DNA of 13,041 nt, from contig CAJKWP010000036.1 of the NCBI GenBank assembly GCA_905203645.1, positions 1-13,041 of the forward strand, read 5' to 3'. Each line of letters starts with the position of its first letter. Positions within the stretch are counted from its first letter, which is position 1. Position numbers and translations under genes: made by a program. The notes below the pieces were generated by a model. That model was given only the letters and a program-made list of their open reading frames with translations, searched no databases and was not told where the DNA came from. Of this stretch, positions 1 through 7,900 are shown in pieces. Origin of the DNA: an uncultured Christensenella sp. (GTDB taxonomy: Bacteria; Bacillota; Clostridia; Christensenellales; UBA1242).

Positions 1-3000
1 TAATTTTCTTCATCTTGTTGAACAGAAAAACTTTTGTCGTCAAATTCAAAATTGTCTTCTTGCAAAACATTTTTGAAAGCAGTATCAAAATTGCATATTC
101 CACGGAATTCACAAAAGTTGCAAGCGTCTTTTGTTGGCAAACAATTTATCAAGCCGTCGCAAATTTGACTTACAGCACTTTTGCAAAGTTGTCCGCCATA
201 GGCAAGCATATCTTCAAAATTTTGTTTTCCACTTGTCGATGAAAGTTCCAATTTTCCGCTTTTTATATTTTCTTTTTTGGTGGACAGTTTTGCAGAAATC
301 AAAGTTGATGTTGGATTGTCAAGGCAAAGGGTGTTGTCCATGTGCTTTGCCACATTTATATCTTTTTTGTAAAAGCCTTTGAGTTTGTAATTGTCCAAAT
401 TTTTTTGGTTTTTAAGTGGCATCAAAAATACACCACTGCAATCGCCAAAAAGTTTTTTTGTAACTTTGCCATAGATAATTGGTTGAATTTTTGTTCCGCA
501 AAATACGTCTTTTTCGGTTATGTCGGGATTGCCAGATTTGTAATCAATTACCCTGTACATATTTTGACATTTGTCAATGCGGTCGACAAAACCTTTGATT
601 TTTACTCCGTCAATTTCTTCCAAAAATGCGTATTCGGTTTGTATTGGTTTGAAGTCACTTTGATTTATATGTTTTTTCAGTCCGTCACAAAACATTTTGC
701 ATTCTTGTTTCAAAAGTGCAAGAGTAACTTTGTTTTGCTTTCTTTTGCCAAACTTTTCAAACTTTGGCGATTTTGAAATTTTTGCAAAGACATCACTTAA
801 AAACTTTTGTGTTTGTTCTTCGTCAAAATTTTCGGCATGACATTTTACAAAGTTTTCGGCAACAAAGTGCAAAACGTTTCCGATGTCACGTGCATCGATT
901 TGACAATTTGGATTTTCAGACAATTTGAGCCCATAGTTCAAAAAATGTTTGTATGGACACAAAAAGAAATTTTCAAGTTGCGAAACTTTTGTGTATCCTT
1001 TTTCAAAAAACAAATCTTTTGCATTTGAAATGTTTTGTTTGTTGTTGTCAAAATTCAAAAATTTCAAATCGCTGTCGTCAATATTCAAAGCGTCATAAAG
1101 GCTGTTTGTAACAAAAGTCGAATTTGCAAATTTTCCCAAACTTTGCATCAAATATTTTTCGGCGACTTTTGGATTTGTCAAATGGAAAAGAGTGTTTTCA
1201 ATTTGCATATCTTTGGATACAAAATCTTCAAACAAATTTGTGTTTGTTATATCACTTGTCGTCTGCCCAAAAATTTGCAAAAGTTCCAAAACAAAATAGC
1301 AGGGTATATCCTTTCCGTCGACAAGGCTGTAAGAAATATACAGTTTTGTTTTTGGGCAAAGGCAAAGATTGAAAAGTTTGAATTTGTTGCGTTTGTTTAT
1401 CATGTGAATGGTTGGCGTAATTTGTTCAAGTCCGCTTACGTTTTGAATGTCCTTGTCCAAAATAAGTCCGCAATCATACACAGATTTTGGCAACGCATCA
1501 CCACTTGCACCCAAAACAAAAAGAATGTCAACGTGTGCAAAAAAGTCGTCGGTGGCATCACCGATATATATGCAATTTGACCTTATAGGCACGGTTGAAA
1601 TTTTTATGTTTTGGCAGAAGAGTGAAAAGTCTTCTTGAAATTTTGACAAAACAAATTTTTCATCACCCAAAATTTGTGCAAATGTTTGAATTGCTTTTTC
1701 AAACTTTTCATAAATTTGCAAAAATATTTTTTCCTGTTTCAAGTCGCCTTGTGTGGCATAATTTTCGGCTTGATTTTGCAAAATATTTTGGCAGTCAAAT
1801 TGCAAAAGTGTGTTTTGCAAAAGTGTGCAAAATTCAAGTGTTGTTTTGCAAAGTTTTGTTTGTTTTGCAAAATTTTTCAAAATATCGGCATAAAAACAGT
1901 ATTTTTCGTCAAAAAATTGCGTTTTTTCAAAGTTTTCGTCATAAAAATCGTTTTGCAAAAGAATATTTGCAATCTGTCCACGTTGGAACATATCAAGTTC
2001 CAAAAAGCCAGATTGCCAAAAGTTTTGCACGTATTCACGTTTGTAACCGCTTGCGACAAAATCAAAAAGATTATCAAAAAATTTGAAAAGGGCGGTGTCG
2101 CAAAGATTTACACTTTCTTCAATATAAACTGGCAAACCATAAAGATTTGCTTTTTCCCAAATGACTTGTGTGTTTTGAGCAAGGTTTGCGACTGCAACAG
2201 AAATGTCACCGGCACGAAAACCGTTTTTGAGCATGTTTGCAATTTGACAAAAAACAAAATTTATTTCGTCTTCAAAAGACTTGCTTTGGAAAACTTGCAA
2301 AAAGTCAGATTTTTGTGATGGAAATTTTTGGGTGTTGAAAAGATTGTTTTCTATTTGAGATTGACAAAAGTTAAAATTTTTGTCACACATAACATATTCC
2401 ACGTCTTCAAAACTGGACGAGATTTTTCCATATATATCCAAATCGTAAAAAGATTTTTGAGTTTGATTTGAGGGGACAAGTGCACCAACATAGATGTCAC
2501 AAACTTCACTTATAGTTTTTACAATATCAAAAATTTGATTTGTAAACGAATCAAAACCAACAAACAAAAAGACGGTGTTTTCAAACACTTTTGAATTTTT
2601 TATGTTTTGCTTCAAAAGGAAAAGCAAATCGTTGTTGTCGGTTTTTCCAACACACAACTTTTGATATTCTTCAAATATGATTTTGAAATCGTTTATTTTG
2701 CCACTTTCAAAATCAATTTTTGAAAGGTCAACGTTTGAAGATTTGAGTTGCGAAATAGTTTTTGACATTTCGCTGTAAAACGCACTTGAATTGTTTTGTT
2801 TGATAAAGCAAAGTTTATCTTTGCAATTTTGGATGGCGCGTTTTGTGACAAGGGCTTGTTGCGACGACGAAAGGGTGTCGACCTTTATGCCAAGTTCGTC
2901 CAAAACCATGTACGCCAATGACGAAACCGAAACAACTTGCGTGTCGAATGTACAAGACTTGTTGGTGGCAGAAAAATACAAAAGTTCGCAAAGCAAAGAA

Positions 3001-3110
3001 AACTTGTCGGGGACAACTACCTTGTAATTTTTCCCAGACTCAGCACAAACTTTCATCATAGTGTCAGCCAATTCATACAAATTTGAGCCAACAACGCACA
3101 CTTTTTTCAT
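1..3110 (-). CDS. addB: ATP-dependent helicase/nuclease subunit B (AddB), 3' end cut by the window edge
   Basis: AddB is the second subunit of the AddAB helicase-nuclease, which resects double-strand breaks for RecA loading. The frame is open from ATG at 3110 to the window edge (1036 codons). The last two bases seen are TA, so a stop could lie exactly at the edge. The C-terminal nuclease domain is clear: Cys718 in FLCPYKH, then GNVLHFVAENF, GFVDRID with Asp843, and VIDYKSG with Asp856 and Lys858 (the PD-(D/E)XK site). Cys997, Cys1000 and Cys1006 follow (CNFCEFRGIC). One distant Cys plus C-x2-C-x5-C is the known iron-sulfur arrangement of AddB. The N-terminus has VVVPDKFSLLCE, like the AddB segment after Walker A, but the P-loop itself is missing (GSNLYELA instead of GxxGSGKT). 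There is no Shine-Dalgarno site before the ATG. addA would be expected next, outside the window. Family call firm; start fairly sure. Confidence 0.94.
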   Translation of the reverse strand, partial: MKKVCVVGSNLYELADTMMKVCAESGKNYKVVVPDKFSLLCELLYFSATNKSCTFDTQVVSVSSLAYMVLDELGIKVDTLSSSQQALVTKRAIQNCKDKLCFIKQNNSSAFYSEMSKTISQLKSSNVDLSKIDFESGKINDFKIIFEEYQKLCVGKTDNNDLLFLLKQNIKNSKVFENTVFLFVGFDSFTNQIFDIVKTISEVCDIYVGALVPSNQTQKSFYDLDIYGKISSSFEDVEYVMCDKNFNFCQSQIENNLFNTQKFPSQKSDFLQVFQSKSFEDEINFVFCQIANMLKNGFRAGDISVAVANLAQNTQVIWEKANLYGLPVYIEESVNLCDTALFKFFDNLFDFVASGYKREYVQNFWQSGFLELDMFQRGQIANILLQNDFYDENFEKTQFFDEKYCFYADILKNFAKQTKLCKTTLEFCTLLQNTLLQFDCQNILQNQAENYATQGDLKQEKIFLQIYEKFEKAIQTFAQILGDEKFVLSKFQEDFSLFCQNIKISTVPIRSNCIYIGDATDDFFAHVDILFVLGASGDALPKSVYDCGLILDKDIQNVSGLEQITPTIHMINKRNKFKLFNLCLCPKTKLYISYSLVDGKDIPCYFVLELLQIFGQTTSDITNTNLFEDFVSKDMQIENTLFHLTNPKVAEKYLMQSLGKFANSTFVTNSLYDALNIDDSDLKFLNFDNNKQNISNAKDLFFEKGYTKVSQLENFFLCPYKHFLNYGLKLSENPNCQIDARDIGNVLHFVAENFVKCHAENFDEEQTQKFLSDVFAKISKSPKFEKFGKRKQNKVTLALLKQECKMFCDGLKKHINQSDFKPIQTEYAFLEEIDGVKIKGFVDRIDKCQNMYRVIDYKSGNPDITEKDVFCGTKIQPIIYGKVTKKLFGDCSGVFLMPLKNQKNLDNYKLKGFYKKDINVAKHMDNTLCLDNPTSTLISAKLSTKKENIKSGKLELSSTSGKQNFEDMLAYGGQLCKSAVSQICDGLINCLPTKDACNFCEFRGICNFDTAFKNVLQEDNFEFDDKSFSVQQDEEN

Positions 3111-3146
3111 ATAAACAATTTTATCATTTTTTTGACAAAATTTCAA
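3111..3146 (-). promoter_or_regulatory. Sigma-70-type promoter of addB, predicted leaderless
   Basis: On the minus strand, TTGAAA (3146-3141) and TAAAAT (3123-3118) are separated by exactly 17 nt. A start about 7 nt beyond the -10 falls at about 3111, directly against the ATG at 3110. That leaves no room for a ribosome binding site, and none is seen. Confidence 0.6.
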
Positions 3147-3202
3147 CGTTTTCGCTTGGAAGATTTATTTTGTTTTTCACAATTTCAAACTTGCCACCGC
3201 GT

Positions 3203-3339
3203 CACTTATGTAGACAGAAAAAATGACCTGTTGGGGAGTAAAAGATATTGGAGAGAGCGATTCTGCAGGAAACTGCAAGTTTCCGAAGCCTAGCGGCGCG
3301 ACAATACTTTTAGACCCAACACGGTCATAATCCAATGTG
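3203..3339 (-). repeat. Tandem structured unit 1: long hairpin with conserved 21-nt box
   Basis: This is the first of two adjacent units with a 137-bp period. On the plus strand it opens with CACTTATGTAGACAG plus six A (3203-3223), identical to 3340-3360. A long imperfect hairpin follows: ATGACC+TGTTGGG (3223-3235) pairs with CCCAACA+GGTCAT (3315-3328, one bulge). Then TAAAAG(A)TATTG (3239-3250) pairs with CAATACTTTTA (3302-3312). The apex carries TCTGCAGG (3262-3269) and CCGAAGCC (3283-3290) around a small stem, GGAAAC/GTTTCC. Read on the minus strand, the stem is followed by TTTTTT and the conserved box, so transcription in that sense is likelier. No coding capacity is convincing. Function unknown. 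Confidence 0.75.
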
Positions 3340-3485
3340 CACTTATGTAGACAGAAAAAAGACAGCAAGGGGTGTAAGAAACTTGAATAGTGATGTTGTA
3401 AACGTCTCTGCAGGCACGTATGTGCCGAAGCCAAGTGAACAACACACTTTCAAGTAAGATTACACCCTTTGCTGTCTTTTTTCTG
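3340..3485 (-). repeat. Tandem structured unit 2: 26-bp inverted repeat enclosing the same apical core
   Basis: The unit opens (plus strand) with the same 21-nt box at 3340-3360. Arms 3352-3377 and 3460-3485 form a 26-bp inverted repeat with one G-T wobble at 3369. Inner pairings include ACTTGAA (3381-3387) with TTCAAGT (3449-3455). The apex has TCTGCAGG (3407-3414) and CCGAAGCC (3425-3432) around GGCAC-GTAT-GTGCC. The stem sequence is unrelated to unit 1 while the apex and box are the same. On the minus strand the stem ends GCTGTC-TTTTTT, so the unit could also act as the intrinsic terminator of the upstream surface-protein gene. Confidence 0.78.
3355..3477 (-). terminator. Possible intrinsic terminator of the surface-protein gene (same hairpin as unit 2)
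   Basis: A very stable stem (GACAGCAAAGGGTGTAA with its complement) is directly followed by six T on the minus strand, about 30 nt after the stop codon of the gene at 3506-4567. It is far larger than an ordinary terminator, so termination may be only one of its roles. Confidence 0.45.
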
Positions 3486-3505
3486 AAAACACCTTTAAGT
3501 AAGCA

Positions 3506-4567
3506 TCACCAAATGCGGTCGCGCTTTTTCATCCTTATACATCCAACAATCAAAAATATTGTCATAACACCAAAAAGTATTCCACAACCAATCAAGATTT
3601 CTTTTGTACGATTGATTTTGATTTCCAATGGATAATACTCGCTTTCGATTTTTGTGTTGGTTGCTTGGTCTGTGTAAACCGCATAAACACGTACTGTTTG
3701 ATAAGTTGTTGCTTGGAAAGTGAACGATTTGCCACCTTCTTGCATGATTGAATCAAATTCTTTTATATACCAGTTTATATTTGAAAGGTCATAATTGCTG
3801 TCAATGTTGTCCAAAGTAAATGTGTATTTGTCAAGACCAGTTGAGTTGTTTGTATCTTTGTGACAAGATATCTTCAAACTTGTGATAGTTTTGTACTTTA
3901 TGTTGATTGTAATTGTTTGTGAAAATATACCGTTTACACTTGCTTTGAAAACAAACTGCCCAGGAGTAGTTGGTACAAAAACGTATTCACTTGCTTTTCC
4001 AGAAAGTTTTGAATATTTGTTTGTTGTTGTTTTTACATACCAATTTATATCTGTGCTTTGTGGATAACCATCCCATTCGGCAACAAGACGAACATTTGTC
4101 ATATTGTCAGACATTTGTTGGGTTGTGTTTCCCATCGCACGAAGAGTTACATTTGTTACATTTGAAAAAACAAAGGAAATACTTGCACTGTCAAAAATAG
4201 TTTGCGAAACTTTTGCAACAACAGTCCAAGTTGTTTCGGTGTTGATGTTGAAAAAGTATTCCCAGTTGTGGTCAATAGTCAAAATGCTTTTGTCGCTTTG
4301 GGTTGTGTCAATCGAAATGCCGGTTTGTGCATTGATTTTTGACCCGTTGATAAGCCATTCAACACCCGCAGAAGTGTACGTGTCGGTCGAAGAAAGTGTT
4401 GCAACAAATTGAACAGGTTGTTTGTTTCCAATCAAGATTTGTTGCTGTGACGCTTCGATTTCAAGTGTAGTTTCAGGCGCAGTGAAACTGCTTTGAGATT
4501 TTGCAAAAGGCATAAAAACCAAAGCGAATAACAACAAAACAAATACAAAATAACTTGCTTTTTTCAT
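3506..4567 (-). CDS. Secreted, membrane-anchored protein with Ig-like repeats, function unknown
   Basis: The 353-residue protein has a signal peptide at about 1-25 (MKKASYFVFVLLLFALVFMPFAKS) and a polar extracellular region. A C-terminal membrane segment at about 324-345 is followed by the basic tail RMKKRDRIW, as in a type I anchored surface protein. The outer part is beta-rich and repetitive. VEWLING (Trp71), INWYVK (Trp176) and INWYIK (Trp266) each lead, after 25-30 residues, to F/Y-x-F/V strands such as SEYVFVPTTPGQFVFKASV, consistent with about three Ig/PKD-like domains. No LPXTG motif or enzyme site is visible. The ATG at 4567 was chosen because the signal peptide begins there; an upstream in-frame start at 4618 adds only a hydrophobic stretch. 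No Shine-Dalgarno site precedes it. It is divergent from ileS and upstream of the structured repeats. Fold inferred; no family name can be given. Confidence 0.85.
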   Translation of the reverse strand: MKKASYFVFVLLLFALVFMPFAKSQSSFTAPETTLEIEASQQQILIGNKQPVQFVATLSSTDTYTSAGVEWLINGSKINAQTGISIDTTQSDKSILTIDHNWEYFFNINTETTWTVVAKVSQTIFDSASISFVFSNVTNVTLRAMGNTTQQMSDNMTNVRLVAEWDGYPQSTDINWYVKTTTNKYSKLSGKASEYVFVPTTPGQFVFKASVNGIFSQTITINIKYKTITSLKISCHKDTNNSTGLDKYTFTLDNIDSNYDLSNINWYIKEFDSIMQEGGKSFTFQATTYQTVRVYAVYTDQATNTKIESEYYPLEIKINRTKEILIGCGILFGVMTIFLIVGCIRMKKRDRIW

Positions 4568-4568
4568 C

Positions 4569-4603
4569 ACAAATAATTTAACACAAAAAAATAAAAAAAA
4601 CAA
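4569..4603 (-). promoter_or_regulatory. Putative promoter of the surface-protein gene, possibly leaderless
   Basis: On the minus strand, TTGTTT (4603-4598) and TTAAAT (4581-4576) are 16 nt apart. The -10 ends 8 nt before the ATG at 4567, so the transcript would start at or within about 2 nt of the start codon. The hexamers are weaker than those of addB, and the T-rich context makes chance matches easy. Confidence 0.35.
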
Positions 4604-4781
4604 ACAATAAACATACAAAGTTTAAATTTGTGAAAATATGACAAAAAAATCGCTCAAAAATGCTTTTTTCAAAACGATTTTTGCTGTTTTTTTGCCCCTG
4701 CAATACGCAAAATAACCAAATTTGATGACAAAAAGCAAAAATATGTTTTTGCAAAAAATACTTTCTTTTTTTGTGTAAAAT

Positions 4782-4797
4782 TGATACAATAGAAAAG
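4782..4797 (+). promoter_or_regulatory. Extended -10 promoter of the ileS operon
   Basis: TG-A-TACAAT at 4782-4790 is a good extended -10; no good -35 lies 16-18 nt upstream, as is common with extended -10 promoters. Transcription would start near 4797, giving a leader of about 114 nt. No T-box sequence (TGGNACCGCG) is seen in the leader, although ileS is often T-box controlled in Bacillota. The rest of 4604-4910 is AT-rich and holds only small inverted repeats, including GCAAAAA-TATG-TTTTTGC at 4735-4752. Confidence 0.5.
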
Positions 4798-4831
4798 AAA
4801 AATTTTTGTCGGCGGAAAACAAACAAAAATT

Positions 4832-4847
4832 TTGCAAATATTTGCAA
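4832..4847 (+). promoter_or_regulatory. 16-bp perfect palindrome in the ileS leader
   Basis: TTGCAAATATTTGCAA is perfectly self-complementary and lies about 35 nt after the predicted start of transcription, a plausible operator position. The TTTGCAAA word is frequent in this DNA, so the palindrome may reflect composition rather than a site. Confidence 0.3.
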
Positions 4848-4910
4848 GCCATTTTCAAATTTTGCACGACAAAAAACTGACAAAATATACAGCAACAAAA
4901 AGGGGAAAAA

Positions 4911-7900
4911 ATGAAAAAAGAACAAGCTATGCCCAACTTTATAAAAATGGAAGAATCTATGTTGGATTTTTGGAACACCAACAACTGCTTTGACAAATTG
5001 GTACAAAAAAACAAAGACAGCGGAAAATACTTTCGCTTTTTGGATGGTCCAATTACCGCCAACAACAAGATGGGTGTTCACCATGCATGGAACAGGTCAC
5101 TCAAAGATATAATGCTCAAATACAAAGCAATGCGTGGATATGGTGCACATTATCAATGCGGATTTGATGCACAAGGACTTTGGGTCGAAGTTGAAACCGA
5201 AAAAGAACTTGGACTCAAAGACAAACGTGATATCCAAAATTTGGGACTTGACAAGTTTACAAAAGCCTGCATGGAAAGGGTGAAAAAGTACAGCGGAATT
5301 ATCACCGAACAATCAAAACGTTTGGGACAATGGATGGATTGGGAACACAGTTACTTTACAAACTCTGACGAAAATATAACATCTATTTGGTACTTTTTGA
5401 AAGTTTGTTTTGAAAAAGGTTGGCTTGTTCAAAAATTCAGACCTATGCCTTGGTGCTCACATTGCGGAACCAGCCTTTCAGAACACGAACTTTCTGACAG
5501 TTATATGGACATGACTCACACCGCCGTGTTTTTCAGATTGCCAATAAAAAATTCGGATATGGATATGCTTGTTTGGACAACTACTCCATGGACACTTTCG
5601 GCAAACGTAGCCATCGCCGTAAACCCCGAATTTGAATACAGCGTATGCAAAGTAAAGGGCAGTGACAGAAAGTTGGTTGTTTGCTCTTCTTGCACAAAAG
5701 TTTTGAAAAAAGATTTGGAAAGCGTTGAAAAAGTTTTGAAAGGCAGTGACCTTGTTGGACTTGAATACGAAACTTGTTTTCCACAACTTGAAAAACAAAA
5801 TTTTGTTCACAAAATAGTCGCTTGGGACATGGTTGACAGCACCGAAGGCTCGGGCGCTGTTCATATCGCCCCTGGTTGCGGAGTAGAAGACTTTGAACTT
5901 GGCAAAACACTCGATTTGCCAATGATTTGTCCAGTAAACGAAAACGGAATATTTTATGATGACTTTGGCTTTTTGGCAGGCAAGGAAACAACCGAAGTTG
6001 CCGACTTGGTGTTTGCCGAACTCAAAGCACAAAACAAACTTTTTTACACACACGATTACACACACCGTTATCCAATTTGTTGGCGTTGCAAAAAACCACT
6101 TATTTTCCGCTTGACAAAAGAATGGTATATAAAAGCCGATGAAATCCGTCCACAACTTATCGCCGCTTGCGACGACGTTGTTTGGCAACCCGAATATTTG
6201 AAAAAACGTATGCTTGATTGGCTCAACAACATGGGTGATTGGAGCATTTCCCGCAAACGTTTTTATGGCCTTCCACTTCCAATTTATCCATGTCCAAAGT
6301 GCGGAAAAGTAACCGTTGTTGGAAGCCTTGATGAACTGAAAAAACTTTCAAGCGAAAAGGAAGTTGACGCACTTCCACATTTGCACAGACCATACATTGA
6401 CGACATAAAAATCACTTGTCCACATTGCCATGAAAAAGTTGAACGTATAAGTGAAGTAGGCGATTGCTGGCTTGATGCGGGCATAACACCTTTCAGCACC
6501 AAAAAATACTTTACAGACCGCGAATTTTGGAAAAAGAATTTCCCAGCCGAATGTGTTTGCGAAATGAAAGAACAAATAAGGCTTTGGTTCTATTCACTTT
6601 TGTTTATGTCAGTTACACTTGTTGGCAAGGCACCTTATCAAAAGGTTATCGGCTTTGCCGCACTGGTTGCCGAAGACGGCTCAAAATTTTCGAAATCTGG
6701 CAAAAACAACATAAGTTTCTTTGACGCAGCGGACAAAATCGGTGCCGACGTTTTAAGATACATGTTTGCTTCAAACAATATGCTCAATGACACACGTTTT
6801 GGCTATGGCGTAGGTGACGAAATCCGTCGTAAACTTTTGGGACTTTGGAACGCATACGTGTTCTTCAACACTTATGCCGTTTTGGACAATCCAAAGATTG
6901 ACGGCTACAAACCCGATGAAAAATCGCTCAACCTTTCGGACAAATATATGCTTGAAAGATTGAACCAATTTGTTCAAAACAGCACGGGATATTATGACAA
7001 TCAAGCGTTCAACCTTATTATAAAAGAATTTGAACTTGTTGTTGACGACCTTACAAACTGGTATATCCGTATCAACCGCAAAAGATTTTGGAAATCGGGC
7101 GACGAAAACGACAAAACAAACGCTTATTGGACACTTTACACCGCTATCAAAACTATTTGCCAAACAATGGCTCCAATCATTCCTTTTGTGACCGAATACA
7201 TTTGGCAAAATATGGTGCGTGAACTTGAACCAAACAGTGCCGAAAGTATTATCCTTTCCGATTTCCCAGAAAAAGTTTTTGATATAGACCAAAAAGATAT
7301 AATCAAACAAACCGAAATAGCAAAGGATATCATCACAAAAGCGCAAAGATTGCGTAACGAAGCACAAATAAAAATCAAGCAACCACTCAAAACATTGTTT
7401 GTATGCTGTGATGAATACACAAAAAACGCGTGCATAGCAAATCAAGATGTAATAAAAGACGAACTTAACATAAAAGAAATCGTGTTCGAACACGACAGGC
7501 AAAAATTTGTTGAAAGTTATTTGAACGTAAACTTCAAGACCGCAGGTGCAGTGCTTAAAGGCGACGTACAAAAACTTAAAAACACACTTTTGGATGCTGA
7601 CAAAACACAAATGGAAAAATTGGTTGAAATGTACAAATCGGGCAAGGTTGAACTTGAACCATTTGGCGTTTTGGATGCAAATTTGTTCACTCTTTGCAAC
7701 AAACCAAAACCAGACTTTTTGATTGCAACCGAAAACGACGTAACATTGGTGCTTGACATAACCATTGATGAACACTTGATGATTGAAGGTTTGTATCGTG
7801 AACTTACACGTCAAATCCAACTTTGCCGAAGACAGGCAGATTACAAAGTCGAAGATCGCATTTATGCTGAACTTTGTACCCAAGGCAAAACGTTGCAAAA

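Noticed and set aside
15..2318. Several plus-strand ORFs of 63-214 codons
   Set aside because: They are antisense to addB, which is continuous across the region with intact catalytic and iron-sulfur residues; their translations are Phe/Lys/Cys-rich shadow sequence.
3203..3360. CRISPR array
   Set aside because: There are only two copies of the box, the intervening 116 nt is self-complementary rather than spacer-like, and no cas gene is present.
3177..3434. 85-codon minus-strand ORF through the structured repeats
   Set aside because: It reads through both hairpins, giving unrelated peptides from the two repeat units; no ribosome site. The structure explains the sequence better.
3224..3485. 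Tandem glycine riboswitch
   Set aside because: GCCGAAG and CTCTGCAGG fragments recall the glycine aptamer, but their order and the long outer stem do not fit, and no glycine-metabolism gene follows.
3296..3508. Read-through of the TGA stop of the surface-protein gene (about 70 open codons follow)
   Set aside because: The protein already ends with a natural basic tail after its membrane anchor, tryptophan is encoded by TGG throughout, and the extension would be hairpin sequence. Openness is helped by the higher GC there.
4797..4910. T-box leader for ileS
   Set aside because: No TGGNACCGCG-type sequence, specifier domain or terminator is visible in the leader of about 114 nt.
4578..5084. 148-168-codon minus-strand ORFs across the ileS start
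   Set aside because: They overlap the ileS promoter, ribosome site and first codons, and are poly-Phe/Lys-like translations of AT-rich intergenic DNA.
5478..6188. 236-codon antisense ORF within ileS
   Set aside because: Same composition artefact; no ribosome site, promoter or recognisable domain.
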